Shown here in pieces: positions 27,885 to 36,173 of a stretch of DNA of 64,000 nt (position 1 is its first letter; each line of letters opens with the position of its first letter). The DNA lies in NCBI RefSeq assembly GCF_020165985.1, contig NZ_JAIUKZ010000007.1:434001-498000 (forward strand), written 5' to 3'. This stretch comes from Bacillus sp. RAR_GA_16 (GTDB taxonomy: Bacteria > Bacillota > Bacilli > Bacillales > Guptibacillaceae). Under the pieces are notes generated by a model, which was not told the DNA's origin, did no database searches, and saw only the letters and a program-made list of their open reading frames with translations. Both the position numbers and the translations under genes were made by a program.

Positions 27885-28706
27885 ATGAGAGAGATGCAAA
27901 AAGAAATCATTCAAGAACTTGGTGTGCAACCAACCATTGATGTAAAAGAAGAAGTGACAAAGAGAGTTGGATTTTTGAAGGATTATTTAAAGAAGAGTGG
28001 AACAACAGGATTTGTTTTGGGCATTTCGGGAGGGCAGGATTCATCACTTGCTGGCAGATTCGCTCAGATGGCTGTTGAAGAACTAAGAGAAGAAGGAACA
28101 GATGCTTCCTTTATTGCCGTCAGATTACCGTACGGTGAACAAAAAGATGAAGACGATGCGCAGGCTGCTTTGAAATTTATTAAACCGGATCAAACGGTTA
28201 CGATCAATATCAAACCTGCTGTAGATGCATCCGTTTCATCCTATCTTGAAGCAACCGGAAATAACTTAACTGACTTTACAAAAGGCAATAATAAAGCAAG
28301 AGAACGAATGATTGCACAATACAATATTGCTGGGGATGAGAAGAAGCTGGTAATTGGAACCGACCATGCTGCAGAAGCCGTTACAGGTTTCTACACAAAG
28401 CATGGTGATGGTGCCTGTGATATTACCCCGCTATTTGGTTTAAATAAGCGTCAAGGTAGAGCGATTCTTGAAGATATCGGAATGCCTGATCACCTTGTTG
28501 AAAAAGTACCTACAGCTGACCTTGAAGATGACCGACCTGCTCTTCCAGATGAAGAAGCACTTGGAGTAAGCTATAAGCACATTGATGATTATCTGGAAGG
28601 TCAAGATGTACCTGAAGAAGCAGCAAGAACCATTGAAAATCATTTTAGCAAAACAAAGCATAAGCGAAATATGGCAGCTACTATTTTTGATAACTGGTGG
28701 AAATAA
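27885..28706 (+). CDS. nadE: Ammonia-dependent NAD+ synthetase
   Basis: Amidates deamido-NAD to NAD+ in the last step of NAD synthesis. The 273-residue protein carries the PP-loop [13 protein letters not shown], the ATP/NaAD contact regions [18 protein letters not shown] and [15 protein letters not shown], and ends in ATIFDNWWK, as B. subtilis NadE does. ATG 27885 follows AAAGGAGTG; the in-frame TTG at 27879 is less likely. It is a single-gene unit. Confidence 0.96.
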   Translation: MREMQKEIIQELGVQPTIDVKEEVTKRVGFLKDYLKKSGTTGFVLGISGGQDSSLAGRFAQMAVEELREEGTDASFIAVRLPYGEQKDEDDAQAALKFIKPDQTVTINIKPAVDASVSSYLEATGNNLTDFTKGNNKARERMIAQYNIAGDEKKLVIGTDHAAEAVTGFYTKHGDGACDITPLFGLNKRQGRAILEDIGMPDHLVEKVPTADLEDDRPALPDEEALGVSYKHIDDYLEGQDVPEEAARTIENHFSKTKHKRNMAATIFDNWWK

Positions 28707-28715
28707 CATTGTAAT

Positions 28716-28742
28716 GAGACCTGAATAAGGTCTCTTTTTTTT
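28716..28742 (+). terminator. nadE terminator
   Basis: Stem GAGACC / GGTCTC with a seven-base loop and T8 tail. Confidence 0.88.
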
Positions 28743-28792
28743 GCGTATGAATAGAGCGAACGAGTCATATTTATCATAAAGGAGTTTCGCTC

Positions 28793-29224
28793 ATGAAAGA
28801 AACCGTCTTTCATTCTATCGCCCGCACGCTACAGCAGAAGTCTAACATCAATGTACCAATTCAAATAACCGATCATTTTCCGGGTGAACGGTTAGTAGGA
28901 GGGAAATATTCGTTAGAAACGAACCAGATCACCATTTATTTAGAAGAGGTAAAGAAGCAATGTGTTCTTATATTTGGTTCAGATGAATATCTAATTGATT
29001 ATTTTACTGTAATTGTGGCGCACGAACTTGGTCACGCTGCTGACAAGACCCTTGCTTTGTTAGCAAAACAGAGGGCAAATGCGTTGTCTTCAATTAGAAA
29101 AAGGCAGCTCTCGCTAATAATAGAAGACAATGCCTGGAGGTTCGCAAAGAAGCTGTTACCAGAATTAACGCCTATTCTAGCGACTGTAAGGGGGAAGTCT
29201 ATGGAGCTTTACATAGGCCAATAA
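28793..29224 (+). CDS. Putative small zinc metallopeptidase (HELGH)
   Basis: A 143-residue soluble protein with AHELGHAAD (H77, E78, H81), the HExxH zinc motif, followed about 30 residues later by IEDNAWRFAKKLLP, whose glutamate (E111) could be the third ligand of a gluzincin. The layout resembles ImmA/IrrE-like minimal metallopeptidases, but no DNA-binding domain or repressor partner is seen. Own gene with AAAGGAG ahead of ATG 28793. Function unknown. Confidence 0.65.
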   Translation: MKETVFHSIARTLQQKSNINVPIQITDHFPGERLVGGKYSLETNQITIYLEEVKKQCVLIFGSDEYLIDYFTVIVAHELGHAADKTLALLAKQRANALSSIRKRQLSLIIEDNAWRFAKKLLPELTPILATVRGKSMELYIGQ

Positions 29225-29336
29225 ATGATCAGAAAATCTATAAGGCACAAAGCTATTAGAAAATATATACAATGTCGACTAACCTTGTTAAAATAGTGAA
29301 AAATCATGAATCTAGCCAAGTAAAGGTGTGACGATC

Positions 29337-29783
29337 ATGAAGGTAATCAAATCGTATTATCCGAGAGTAAAAGCCATTGAATTATTCATGGTTCTCGTTT
29401 ATGGCATTGTCGTTTCTTTTGGTACCTTACTGATGTGGATTAAAGGTGATTTATCATTCGAACGCTGGCAAACCTTCATGTTGATTGGCTTCATTTATGT
29501 GTTGTTTTGTATCTTCCTTAGCTTTTGCATCCGAACACAGCGAATTGAATTAACCGAGTATCGTATAGAACATAAAGTACTTGGATTAAGTCGTCGAAGT
29601 GTGGCTTTTTCTTCTGTGAAAAAAGTAATGTTTGGGAAAGTAAACGGTTCCCCAGTAGTTGCCATTATTAATGGGAATACGCGTAAACCGATCTTTGTTC
29701 CTTATATACCGTTTGAAAACGATTGGGAAGAAATTACGTCATTTATTAAAGAACGGAATCAAAAGGTTATTATTACTATCTAA
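29337..29783 (+). CDS. Membrane protein with C-terminal PH-like domain
   Basis: A 148-residue protein with two N-terminal membrane segments (about 15-37 and 47-68) followed by a soluble beta-rich part (RIELTEYRIEHKVLGLSRRSVAFSSVK..) that looks like a bacterial PH domain. I do not recognise the gene. ATG 29337 lies eight bases after AAAGGTG; an in-frame GTG at 29328 is part of that site. Confidence 0.6.
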   Translation: MKVIKSYYPRVKAIELFMVLVYGIVVSFGTLLMWIKGDLSFERWQTFMLIGFIYVLFCIFLSFCIRTQRIELTEYRIEHKVLGLSRRSVAFSSVKKVMFGKVNGSPVVAIINGNTRKPIFVPYIPFENDWEEITSFIKERNQKVIITI

Positions 29784-29814
29784 AGAAGCGCCATTTAGGC
29801 GCTTCTTTATTCTT
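29783..29814. terminator. Bidirectional terminator between 29337-29783 gene and hmp
   Basis: Stem AAAGAAGCGCC / GGCGCTTCTTT with a five-base loop and T-rich flanks on both strands. Confidence 0.85.
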
Positions 29815-29827
29815 TTCATGTTACTCT

Positions 29828-31042
29828 CTAAGACATGGCAGGTTCAAGAGCTACAGCAGGACCGAAAAATTCAAAATGGATGTTCTTTTCCTCTACACCA
29901 AGATTTGTTAAGGCAACTTTTACAGCTTTCATAAACGGGAGGGGACCACAGAAATAATACTCTGTCCCTGGATCAAGTGGCAAAATTTCTTTTAACCATT
30001 CGCTTGTGATAAATCCTTTTTTATCAAAGATCTGCTTATCGCTATCAAGGTGTGTAGGGGCTTCGTAACAGACGTAATAATGAAGAGAAGGGTGCTCTAA
30101 AGAAAGAACTTCATCATGAAAAGCATGAACATTTCCATTTCGTGCTGCGTGAACAAATGTCGTCTTTCTATGTTGACGCGCACTGCTCTTTAGCATACTA
30201 AGCATCGGCGTGATCCCTACACCGCCACTTAAGAGAACAATTGGCGATGATCCTTCTTCTAAATAAAAGTCACCTGCTGGAGCGGTTATTCTAAGCTCAT
30301 CGTTCACTTCTACATGATCATGTAAATAATTTGATACAATGCCATCAGGGTTAGACGTGTCTGCTTCTCTTTTTACTGAGATTCTGTAATAAGGTTTCCC
30401 AGGTACATCTGAAAGGCTATATTGGCGAATATGAGTGTACTGATCTCCCGGAATGCTTACTTTTACACTAATGTATTGCCCGGACTTAAACGATGCAATT
30501 GGTTTCCCGTCACGTGCTTTTAAATAAAAAGATGTGATAACGTCACTTTCCTGTTCCTTTCGATCGACAACGAAAACCCGCTCCTGTTCCCAACCACCAG
30601 GCTGTCTTATAGCCTCTTCATACATTTCTTCCTCCACTTCTATAAAAACGCTAGCAATAACGCCGTATGCTTCTTCCCAAGCTTGAAGGATTTCTTCAGT
30701 AGCATCCTCTTTTAGAACATCTTTAATAGCTTTTAATAAATACTCTCCTACAATTGGATAATGTTCCGGTTGAACACCAAGACTTCTATGTTTATGAGCC
30801 ACCTGTTTTACAACAGGTAAAATGGCTTCCAATTGATCAATGTTTTTGGCCGCAGCATAAACGGCGTTGGCTAGAGCCTGCTGCTGCTTGCCTTGTTTTT
30901 GATTGGCATGATTGAAAATGTTTAACAGTTCAGGATGGTTTGTGAAGAGCATGTGATAAAAGCGTTTAGTAATCTCAGTTCCATGGATTTCAAGCACGGG
31001 CACAGTGGATTTAATCGTTGCAATTGTGTGGGATGATAACAT
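29828..31042 (-). CDS. hmp: Flavohemoprotein (nitric oxide dioxygenase)
   Basis: Converts NO to nitrate. The 404-residue protein has an N-terminal globin domain with the proximal histidine in VAHKHRSLGV and then FAD- and NAD-binding ferredoxin reductase domains (RQYSLS, LLSGGVGITPML, YYFCGPLPFM). I start at ATG 31042; the in-frame ATG at 31057 is joined to its GGAGG ribosome site. It faces nsrR, with an NsrR operator in the shared upstream region. Confidence 0.95.
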   Translation of the reverse strand: MLSSHTIATIKSTVPVLEIHGTEITKRFYHMLFTNHPELLNIFNHANQKQGKQQQALANAVYAAAKNIDQLEAILPVVKQVAHKHRSLGVQPEHYPIVGEYLLKAIKDVLKEDATEEILQAWEEAYGVIASVFIEVEEEMYEEAIRQPGGWEQERVFVVDRKEQESDVITSFYLKARDGKPIASFKSGQYISVKVSIPGDQYTHIRQYSLSDVPGKPYYRISVKREADTSNPDGIVSNYLHDHVEVNDELRITAPAGDFYLEEGSSPIVLLSGGVGITPMLSMLKSSARQHRKTTFVHAARNGNVHAFHDEVLSLEHPSLHYYVCYEAPTHLDSDKQIFDKKGFITSEWLKEILPLDPGTEYYFCGPLPFMKAVKVALTNLGVEEKNIHFEFFGPAVALEPAMS

Positions 31043-31061
31043 AAAAATAACCTCCATCTTA

Positions 31062-31084
31062 AAGATGTATTTTAAATATATCTT
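31062..31084. promoter_or_regulatory. NsrR operator of hmp
   Basis: A 23-base near-perfect inverted repeat, AAGATGTATTT-T-AAATATATCTT, one mismatch from the class I NsrR consensus, lies just upstream of the hmp ribosome site. NO damages the NsrR iron-sulfur cluster and releases hmp. Confidence 0.88.
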
Positions 31085-31108
31085 TATGTTATCGTTATCT
31101 TTTCATAA

Positions 31109-31131
31109 AAGCAATATCTGAAATGCATCTT
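31109..31131. promoter_or_regulatory. Possible second, half NsrR site
   Basis: The right half AAATGCATCTT (31121-31131) matches the operator; the left half is degenerate. Confidence 0.35.
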
Positions 31132-31236
31132 TAATAGAATGTTCACATCTTACCTAAAGCATTAAATAAAGTGGAATTTTCCAAGATATGATAAAATAGA
31201 CCTATGAACAATGGAGTGAAAAGAGGTTGAATAGCC

Positions 31237-31680
31237 GTGCGTTTAACAAATTATACAGATTACTCTTTAAGAATGTTGATTTACCTTGGGAGTATGAAAA
31301 AAAATAACTTGGCAAGCATTCAAGAAATTGCAGATGCTTATCAAATTTCAAAAAATCATCTGATGAAAGTGGCACATGAGCTTGGAAAGAAAGGATATAT
31401 AGAAACGATTAGAGGAAGAAACGGAGGGCTAAGATTAGCCCAGCTTCCTATTGAAATCAATGTTGGAGAAGTGGTAAGAAGTACGGAGGAAGATTTTAAT
31501 TTAGTTGAGTGTTTTGATAAAGAAAACAATGCTTGCGTGATTAGCCCAGCCTGTCGATTAAAGCACGTCCTTCATACGGCTTTGTCCGCTTATTTTGAGG
31601 TTTTAGATCAGTATCAATTAGCTGACCTCATTGTAAATGATGAAACGCTCAGACAATTATTTAACAGGAACCAAGAGTAG
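31237..31680 (+). CDS. nsrR: Nitric oxide-sensing repressor NsrR
   Basis: A 147-residue Rrf2-family regulator with three conserved cysteines, C92, C100 and C106 (ECFDKENNACVISPAC), which bind the NO-sensitive iron-sulfur cluster. The N terminus LTNYTDYSLRMLIYL and the DNA-binding SKNHLMKV match B. subtilis NsrR. It starts with GTG 31237 behind GAGGTTG. Divergent from hmp, its main target. Confidence 0.95.
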   Translation: MRLTNYTDYSLRMLIYLGSMKKNNLASIQEIADAYQISKNHLMKVAHELGKKGYIETIRGRNGGLRLAQLPIEINVGEVVRSTEEDFNLVECFDKENNACVISPACRLKHVLHTALSAYFEVLDQYQLADLIVNDETLRQLFNRNQE

Positions 31681-31729
31681 CACCGCCTTCTTATTTGAAT
31701 ACACTGGTATATAGGGAGTGTGGCAGTGT

Positions 31730-31888
31730 ATGGAATGGTTTGAGTTGGCGGGAGTTGGAGGAATTGTTGCAGTTTTTGCAGTCATACGTTTGAAATATGG
31801 CCGGTATTCTGCCCACCATCAGTATTTGCGTGAGGAATATATGTCTGAAAAATGGGCAAGAGAAGAGAAGAGAGAGCCGAGCGAGTGA
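31730..31888 (+). CDS. Small single-pass membrane protein, 52 residues
   Basis: One hydrophobic segment (about residues 5-19, ELAGVGGIVAVFAVI) is followed by a basic and charged tail ending KREPSE. ATG 31730 lies nine bases after AGGGAGTG. It sits 49 bases after nsrR and before a strong terminator, so it may be co-transcribed with nsrR. I do not recognise it. Confidence 0.6.
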   Translation: MEWFELAGVGGIVAVFAVIRLKYGRYSAHHQYLREEYMSEKWAREEKREPSE

Positions 31889-31890
31889 AT

Positions 31891-31927
31891 AGACGTTTCC
31901 TTTTTAAAGGGAACGTCTTCTTTTTTT
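31891..31927 (+). terminator. Terminator after the 31730-31888 gene
   Basis: Stem AGACGTTtCC / GGgAACGTCT followed by TC and T7. Confidence 0.88.
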
Positions 31928-31942
31928 GAAGGAGAATTCCAC

Positions 31943-31979
31943 AGGGACAGACACACCGGCGTAGGCATTTACATAAACT
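31943..31979 (+). promoter_or_regulatory. Candidate SigE/SigK promoter and SpoIIID site of sigK
   Basis: CATAAACT (31972-31979) resembles the SigE -10 (CATACAnT). AGGGACAGAC (31943-31952) fits nine of ten positions of the SpoIIID consensus. In B. subtilis sigK needs SigE and SpoIIID. The -35 is poor. Confidence 0.4.
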
Positions 31980-32017
31980 TAAGATATAGTAACAGCCCAT
32001 CATTGGGAGGTGAGTAT

Positions 32018-32725
32018 GTGTCCTTACTGGCAGCGCTTGCTTACATGTGTAAGGAAGTTCTTTTCTTTGTCTCGTTTGTAAAAAACAATGCTTTTCCTCA
32101 GCCTCTTTCAAGAAAAGATGAAAGAAAGTATTTAGAATTAATGGCTGAAGGAGATGAAGATGCAAGAAACCGCCTCATCGAACACAATCTCCGTCTCGTA
32201 GCCCATATTGTAAAAAAGTTTGAAAATACGGGCGAAGATCCTGAAGATCTCATCTCTATTGGTACAATTGGTTTAATCAAAGCTATTGAAAGCTACTCGA
32301 CCGATAAAGGAACAAAGCTAGCGACCTATGCAGCAAGATGCATTGAGAATGAAATCCTTATGCATCTAAGAGCTTTAAAAAAGACAAAAAAAGATGTGTC
32401 TTTACATGATCCGATTGGTCAAGATAAGGAAGGGAACGAGATTTCTCTCATTGATGTGTTAAAAGCGGAAACGGAAGATATTGTAGAACTAATTCAGCTG
32501 AATATGGAGAAGAAGAAAATTTATGAGTACATTCATATTTTGGACGATCGAGAAAAAGAAGTCATTGTAGGACGCTTTGGTTTAAATCTGGAAAAAGAAT
32601 TAACACAACGAGAAATTGCGAGACAGCTTGGCATTTCTAGGAGTTACGTATCGAGAATAGAAAAGCGTGCGTTAATGAAACTGTTTCATGAATTTTATCG
32701 AAATCGAAAAGAAAATGGTACGTAA
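32018..32725 (+). CDS. sigK: RNA polymerase sporulation sigma factor SigK (uninterrupted)
   Basis: Late mother-cell sigma factor, 235 residues. A hydrophobic N-terminal pro-sequence (about 20 residues, [18 protein letters not shown]) is cut by SpoIVFB to activate the protein. Region 2 includes [18 protein letters not shown] and [16 protein letters not shown]; region 4 includes the [24 protein letters not shown]. The frame is continuous, so no skin-type element splits it. GTG 32018 is used because the in-frame TTG at 32003 overlaps the GGGAGGTGA ribosome site. Confidence 0.95.
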   Translation: MSLLAALAYMCKEVLFFVSFVKNNAFPQPLSRKDERKYLELMAEGDEDARNRLIEHNLRLVAHIVKKFENTGEDPEDLISIGTIGLIKAIESYSTDKGTKLATYAARCIENEILMHLRALKKTKKDVSLHDPIGQDKEGNEISLIDVLKAETEDIVELIQLNMEKKKIYEYIHILDDREKEVIVGRFGLNLEKELTQREIARQLGISRSYVSRIEKRALMKLFHEFYRNRKENGT

Positions 32726-32752
32726 CCCTGCTTATCCGCAGGGTTTTTCTTT
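32725..32752 (+). terminator. sigK terminator
   Basis: Seven-bp stem ACCCTGC / GCAGGGT and T-rich tail. Confidence 0.83.
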
Positions 32753-32790
32753 TGTTTAAATACCGGTTGATCAAAACAAAATAGTAGTAA

Positions 32791-32813
32791 AGAACGTTTG
32801 TTCGTCATATAAT
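32791..32813 (+). promoter_or_regulatory. LexA-type SOS box and -10 of the WYL-like gene
   Basis: AGAACGTTTGTTCG (32791-32804) matches the Bacillus LexA box (CGAAC-N4-GTTCG) at all but the first base and is followed at once by TATAAT (32808-32813), the place expected for a repressor site. Confidence 0.6.
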
Positions 32814-32847
32814 AAGAACAAATGATCGCGTGGAAAGGAAATGTGCT

Positions 32848-33072
32848 ATGTTTAAAAGAATGAAAAAATTTCTTGAACATGAGAGAAATGTTGAAATGAT
32901 CTATTTATCGAAGGATAACAAAATTAGTAAGAGAATTGTTAAGCTCTATTCAGTGACCGAACAAAGGGTAACTGGATATTGTTATTTAAGGGAGACTGTG
33001 CGAACATTTAATATTGAACAAATATTAGCGGTATTTCCTTCGCAAAAATATCGAATGAAAGAACCGAGCTGA
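32848..33072 (+). CDS. Small WYL-like domain protein, 74 residues
   Basis: The sequence RNVEMIYLSKDNKISKRIVKLY..RVTGYCYLRETVRTFNIEQI follows the pattern of the WYL ligand-sensing domain (strand, Arg/Val, GYC.LR...RTF.I..I), with no attached HTH. ATG 32848 lies about eight bases after AAAGGAA; the GTG at 32830 is less likely. A LexA-type box overlaps the promoter, so it may be induced by DNA damage. Function unknown. Confidence 0.6.
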   Translation: MFKRMKKFLEHERNVEMIYLSKDNKISKRIVKLYSVTEQRVTGYCYLRETVRTFNIEQILAVFPSQKYRMKEPS

Positions 33073-33076
33073 ATTG

Positions 33077-33110
33077 AAAAAAAAAGAAACTCCGGAGGTT
33101 TCCCTCCGAA
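33077..33110 (-). terminator. Terminator, mainly for the SGNH hydrolase gene
   Basis: Stem CGGAGG / CCTCCG; on the minus strand it is followed by a long T run. It could also stop the plus-strand WYL-like gene. Confidence 0.65.
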
Positions 33111-33179
33111 GCATTTTAAGGTTGGTCTATTGTAGTTTAACACACAAAAGCGAAAAAGTAATTAAAATTTTAAAATCAA

Positions 33180-33926
33180 TTATTTTTTATTATCTTCATT
33201 AGTATTATAGGTAGAAAGAATCTTTCGAGTCCAAATTTTATAGCCTTCTCCATTAAGATGAAGACCATCGAATGTATAGTCTTTATTTAACTGTCCAAAC
33301 TCCACTAGCTCTGGATAAATATCTATATACTGGTAGTCATACAGATTGGAGAGATCTTCTAATCGCTTATTTAAATCGCGGATTGTACCATTATTTAAGG
33401 GGTGTCCAGTTAAAGCCGTATTAACGGGGAACAAACTTTGGACATAGACCTTTGTATTTGGCGATCTGGTTTTAAGAATATCGAGTATTTGTTTATAATT
33501 TGTCTCAATTTTATTAACGGTTTGTCCAGCAATCATATCGTTAATCCCTATTAATAAATACACCCGATCCGGTTTGGCTGTGACAACCTCATCGATTCGG
33601 TTAAGTACACCAGTAGTTGTATCACCAGCTATACCTCGATTTAAAACTTCATGATCACTGAGAGCTTCTCCCCATTCATAATAATCCGTTAAGCTATCAC
33701 CAAGGAAAATGGTCTCACTGTCTTTGTGAGTGTAAGAGTCGTAGATACTCTTTTTCGTTTGATAATATTTTGTATAGTACGTAATGTTTTTCTTCTTGGA
33801 TTCTGAATCGTTCTCAGGCATTTCATTTGCATTGGTTCTAAGAAAATCAGTTTGATTTTCAGCCAGTGCAAGCAAAACAACAAGTGATCCGGCAACAAGA
33901 ACCAGAATCCATGCTTTTTTCCTCAC
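33180..33926 (-). CDS. Secreted or membrane-anchored SGNH (GDSL) hydrolase
   Basis: A 248-residue lipase/esterase of the SGNH type with an N-terminal signal/anchor (about 5-22). Block I FLGDSLTDY (S78), block II glycine in NRGIAGDT, block III IGINDM (N129), block V DGLHLNGEGY (D220, H223). It resembles the PAF-acetylhydrolase-like group. Substrate unknown; cell-wall or lipid deacylation is plausible. GTG 33926 has AGGAG at ten bases; the GTG at 33935 is too close to it. A 20-base palindrome (33951-33970) covers its likely -10. Confidence 0.85.
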   Translation of the reverse strand: MRKKAWILVLVAGSLVVLLALAENQTDFLRTNANEMPENDSESKKKNITYYTKYYQTKKSIYDSYTHKDSETIFLGDSLTDYYEWGEALSDHEVLNRGIAGDTTTGVLNRIDEVVTAKPDRVYLLIGINDMIAGQTVNKIETNYKQILDILKTRSPNTKVYVQSLFPVNTALTGHPLNNGTIRDLNKRLEDLSNLYDYQYIDIYPELVEFGQLNKDYTFDGLHLNGEGYKIWTRKILSTYNTNEDNKK

Positions 33927-34017
33927 AAATATCACACTCCTATTGATTACGATAGGTATTATACCCTATCTACAGTAATGTGAAAGCTGAATTTGCTTAT
34001 AGATCAAAAAAATGAGT

Positions 34018-34040
34018 AAAAAAACCCCCAAAAGTGGGGG
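34018..34040 (-). terminator. yfkAB terminator
   Basis: Stem CCCCC / GGGGG with a T7 run on the minus strand, directly behind the stop codon. Confidence 0.78.
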
Positions 34041-34041
34041 A

Positions 34042-35160
34042 TTAGAGGGTAATATTTGTTTCTTTTTGTAAGAAATCCACATTTTTGTAATAAGCATCTT
34101 TTACAAGAAGGTTAGGTCCAAGACATTTAACCGCTGGACAATGACAGCTGATGCTTTTCGAGATCTTGCTATCCTTCCATTTTTTGTAAGCTTCATTTAA
34201 ATTTGTGTTTTTAATATTTCCAAGCGCAGGAGTGTCCCCAAAATCGGTTACGATGATGTCTCCATCGAAAATATTCATATTTAATCTTGATCGACCATCT
34301 GGATCATTTCTAACAGTAACATTTGGCTCTGCATATAATCTTTCAAGTAGTTTAAGATCTTCTGGGTTTGAACTACATGGGTAAAACGGAAGTGTACCAA
34401 ATAATAACCAGACGGAAGGATCGCGTTCATCTAATAGACGATGTATCCCTTCTCGAATTTCTTCTAATGAAGCAATATCAAGACCAGATGCAAAATCTGA
34501 GGGGTACATTGGATGAATTTCATGCCTTTGACACCCCATCTCTACAATCTGCTTGTGAATGCTAACGATATTTGGAAGCGTTCTTCGATTGATCATGGTC
34601 TCTGCTGAAACGATAACCCCTCTAGCAGTTAAATCTTTTGCATTTTCAACCATACGATAAAAATAAGCTTCACGCTGAGCGAGGGAAGGCTTACGCTCCA
34701 TTACAGCAAAACCAATATCTGTAAAATCATCAATACTACCATAGTTATGTGAAATATGTAAGACGTCCAAATAAGGCAAAATTAAATCATAGCGCTTGCG
34801 ATCAAGCGTTAGGTTCGAATTGATTTGTGTACGAGCACCTCGGTCATGGGCGTATTTAAGTAGTGGTGCTACATACTGTTTCACCGATTTCATTGATAGC
34901 ATAGGCTCGCCACCTGTAATGCTTAGTGCACGAAGTTTCTCTACTTCGTCCAGTCGACGAGTCAGAAGATCCAGTGGGAGCGGATCAGGATCTTTTGGTT
35001 GAAGAGTATAACCAACCGCACAGTGCTCGCATCGCATGTTGCATAGTGTTGTTGTTGTTAGTTCAATGTTGGAAAGGACCATGCTTCCGTATTCTTCAAT
35101 ATCCATATAAGCTTCCCATGGGTCATAGTTGGGTGTTATTGTTTTCGTTGATGTTGTCAT
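34042..35160 (-). CDS. yfkAB: Radical SAM / CxCxxxxC motif protein YfkAB
   Basis: A 372-residue radical SAM enzyme. The CxxxCxxC cluster ligands are C40, C44 and C47 (LCNMRCEHC), followed by ITGGEPM. Near the C terminus CHCPAVKC (C339, C341, C346) is the CxCxxxxC motif that defines the YfkAB family and may hold a second cluster. The reaction is not known. The gene stands alone with a terminator; ATG 35160 follows AAAAGGGG. Confidence 0.88.
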   Translation of the reverse strand: MTTSTKTITPNYDPWEAYMDIEEYGSMVLSNIELTTTTLCNMRCEHCAVGYTLQPKDPDPLPLDLLTRRLDEVEKLRALSITGGEPMLSMKSVKQYVAPLLKYAHDRGARTQINSNLTLDRKRYDLILPYLDVLHISHNYGSIDDFTDIGFAVMERKPSLAQREAYFYRMVENAKDLTARGVIVSAETMINRRTLPNIVSIHKQIVEMGCQRHEIHPMYPSDFASGLDIASLEEIREGIHRLLDERDPSVWLLFGTLPFYPCSSNPEDLKLLERLYAEPNVTVRNDPDGRSRLNMNIFDGDIIVTDFGDTPALGNIKNTNLNEAYKKWKDSKISKSISCHCPAVKCLGPNLLVKDAYYKNVDFLQKETNITL

Positions 35161-35274
35161 TCGTATCGACCCCTTTTAGTAATTCCAAGGCTTTATATCC
35201 CTCTTAATTGTAGAGCATTACGAAAGAGATGAACAGCGGTAGTGATGAATTTAGAAAACTCCGCCAATGTCCAT

Positions 35275-35302
35275 ACATCTTATTCGAGTCAATCATAGAC
35301 TA
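35275..35302 (+). promoter_or_regulatory. Candidate SigK/SigE promoter of the yjcZ-type gene
   Basis: ACAT (35275) and, about 16 bases on, CATAGACTA (35294-35302) match the mother-cell sigma pattern (AC ... CATAnnnTA). Confidence 0.45.
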
Positions 35303-35347
35303 TACTATCTAGCAGAAGGATGTCTAAGGGAGAAAAGGAGGGGGCGT

Positions 35348-35503
35348 ATGAGTTACGGCTATCCCGGCTGTGGTTATCCCTATCCGCCATACCCATATCC
35401 ATATCCAGGCTATCGAGGAGGGTACTTTGCTTTAATTGTCGTGCTACTTGTTTTATTGCTTGTGATTGGCGGAGGATACTATTATTATGCATATTATAGA
35501 TAA
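35348..35503 (+). CDS. YjcZ/SscA-type small sporulation protein
   Basis: A 51-residue protein: MSYGYPGCGYPYPPYPYPYPG, a Gly/Tyr/Pro-rich N terminus, then GGYFALIVVLLVLLLVIGGG and a short tyrosine-rich tail. The core FALIVVLxxLLxIxG is the YjcZ family signature; relatives such as SscA help spore coat assembly. AAAGGAGG precedes ATG 35348; the longer frame from 35267 has no ribosome site. A mother-cell type promoter lies upstream. Confidence 0.75.
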   Translation: MSYGYPGCGYPYPPYPYPYPGYRGGYFALIVVLLVLLLVIGGGYYYYAYYR

Positions 35504-35524
35504 TGTTGGTTACCTAGAAAAGTG

Positions 35525-35574
35525 AAAAAGCAAGCACGATAGGGGTTATCCCTTGTTCGAGCTTGCTTTTTTTT
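35525..35574. terminator. Bidirectional terminator between yjcZ-type gene and mrpG
   Basis: Outer stem AAAAAGCAAGC / GCTTGCTTTTT with a GGG/CCC inner stem; T runs on both strands. It includes the mrpG stop codon. Confidence 0.85.
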
Positions 35575-35902
35575 GTTGCGCTTTATCGAGATCATCTCTC
35601 GTCGTTTTTTCCCATAAAGGGACCCCTTTTTGATAGGCTGCTCTAGATATCATATGGCCAGAGACTGGCGCTGTCATAAGGATGAAAATAATTCCCAAAA
35701 TAAGCTTACCGCTTACCATTTGTTCTTTGAAAATAAAATAAAGGAAAGCAGCGATGAGAATTCCTGCTACTCCTAGGGTTGCACTTTTTGATGCAGCGTG
35801 TAGACGAGTGTAAACGTCAGGAAGTCGGAAGATTCCTAGCGCCCCAGAAAAAAGGAAAAACGTACCGATAAGCATGAAAACGCTAATCACGACTTCTTTC
35901 AA
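35546..35902 (-). CDS. mrpG: Mrp Na+/H+ antiporter subunit G
   Basis: A 118-residue subunit of the Mrp (Mnh/Pha) multi-subunit cation/proton antiporter. Three membrane segments; GIFRLPDVYTRLHAASKSATLG and the ending VPLWEKTTRDDL are the family motifs. I chose TTG 35902 (LKEVVIS) on alignment with other MrpG N termini and the GGAAAAGGG site upstream; an in-frame ATG at 35932 gives ten more residues. Last gene of the operon, overlapping mrpF. Confidence 0.9.
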   Translation of the reverse strand: MKEVVISVFMLIGTFFLFSGALGIFRLPDVYTRLHAASKSATLGVAGILIAAFLYFIFKEQMVSGKLILGIIFILMTAPVSGHMISRAAYQKGVPLWEKTTRDDLDKAQQKKASSNKG

Positions 35903-36173
35903 TGATAACACCCTTTTCCAAGAATTTAGCAATAGCTACTGTTCCTATAAAAGCAAGTATTCCAATGAGAAGAATAATATCATTGAAATAAGCAGTTTCT
36001 AACTTAATTGCTAGAATTCCAGCTATTGCCATTAAGTTGATGCCGATTGTATCTAGTGCAACTGCACGATCAGGATTCGAAGGACCTTTTATCGCACGGT
36101 AAAGTAAAAACAAGGTGGAAATCGCAATGATAACGATACAGATTGTTGATACGGTTGATAGAAGGGAACTCAT
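35883..36173 (-). CDS. mrpF: Mrp Na+/H+ antiporter subunit F
   Basis: A 96-residue membrane subunit with three helices and the motif GPSNPDRAVALDTIGIN, diagnostic of MrpF. Its ATG overlaps the mrpE stop (ATGA), so translation is probably coupled. It overlaps the start of mrpG by 20 bases. Confidence 0.93.
   Translation of the reverse strand: MSSLLSTVSTICIVIIAISTLFLLYRAIKGPSNPDRAVALDTIGINLMAIAGILAIKLETAYFNDIILLIGILAFIGTVAIAKFLEKGVIIERSRD

Noticed and set aside
32018-32725. Skin-type element in sigK
   Set aside because: The frame is continuous from start to stop, so no element splits the gene.
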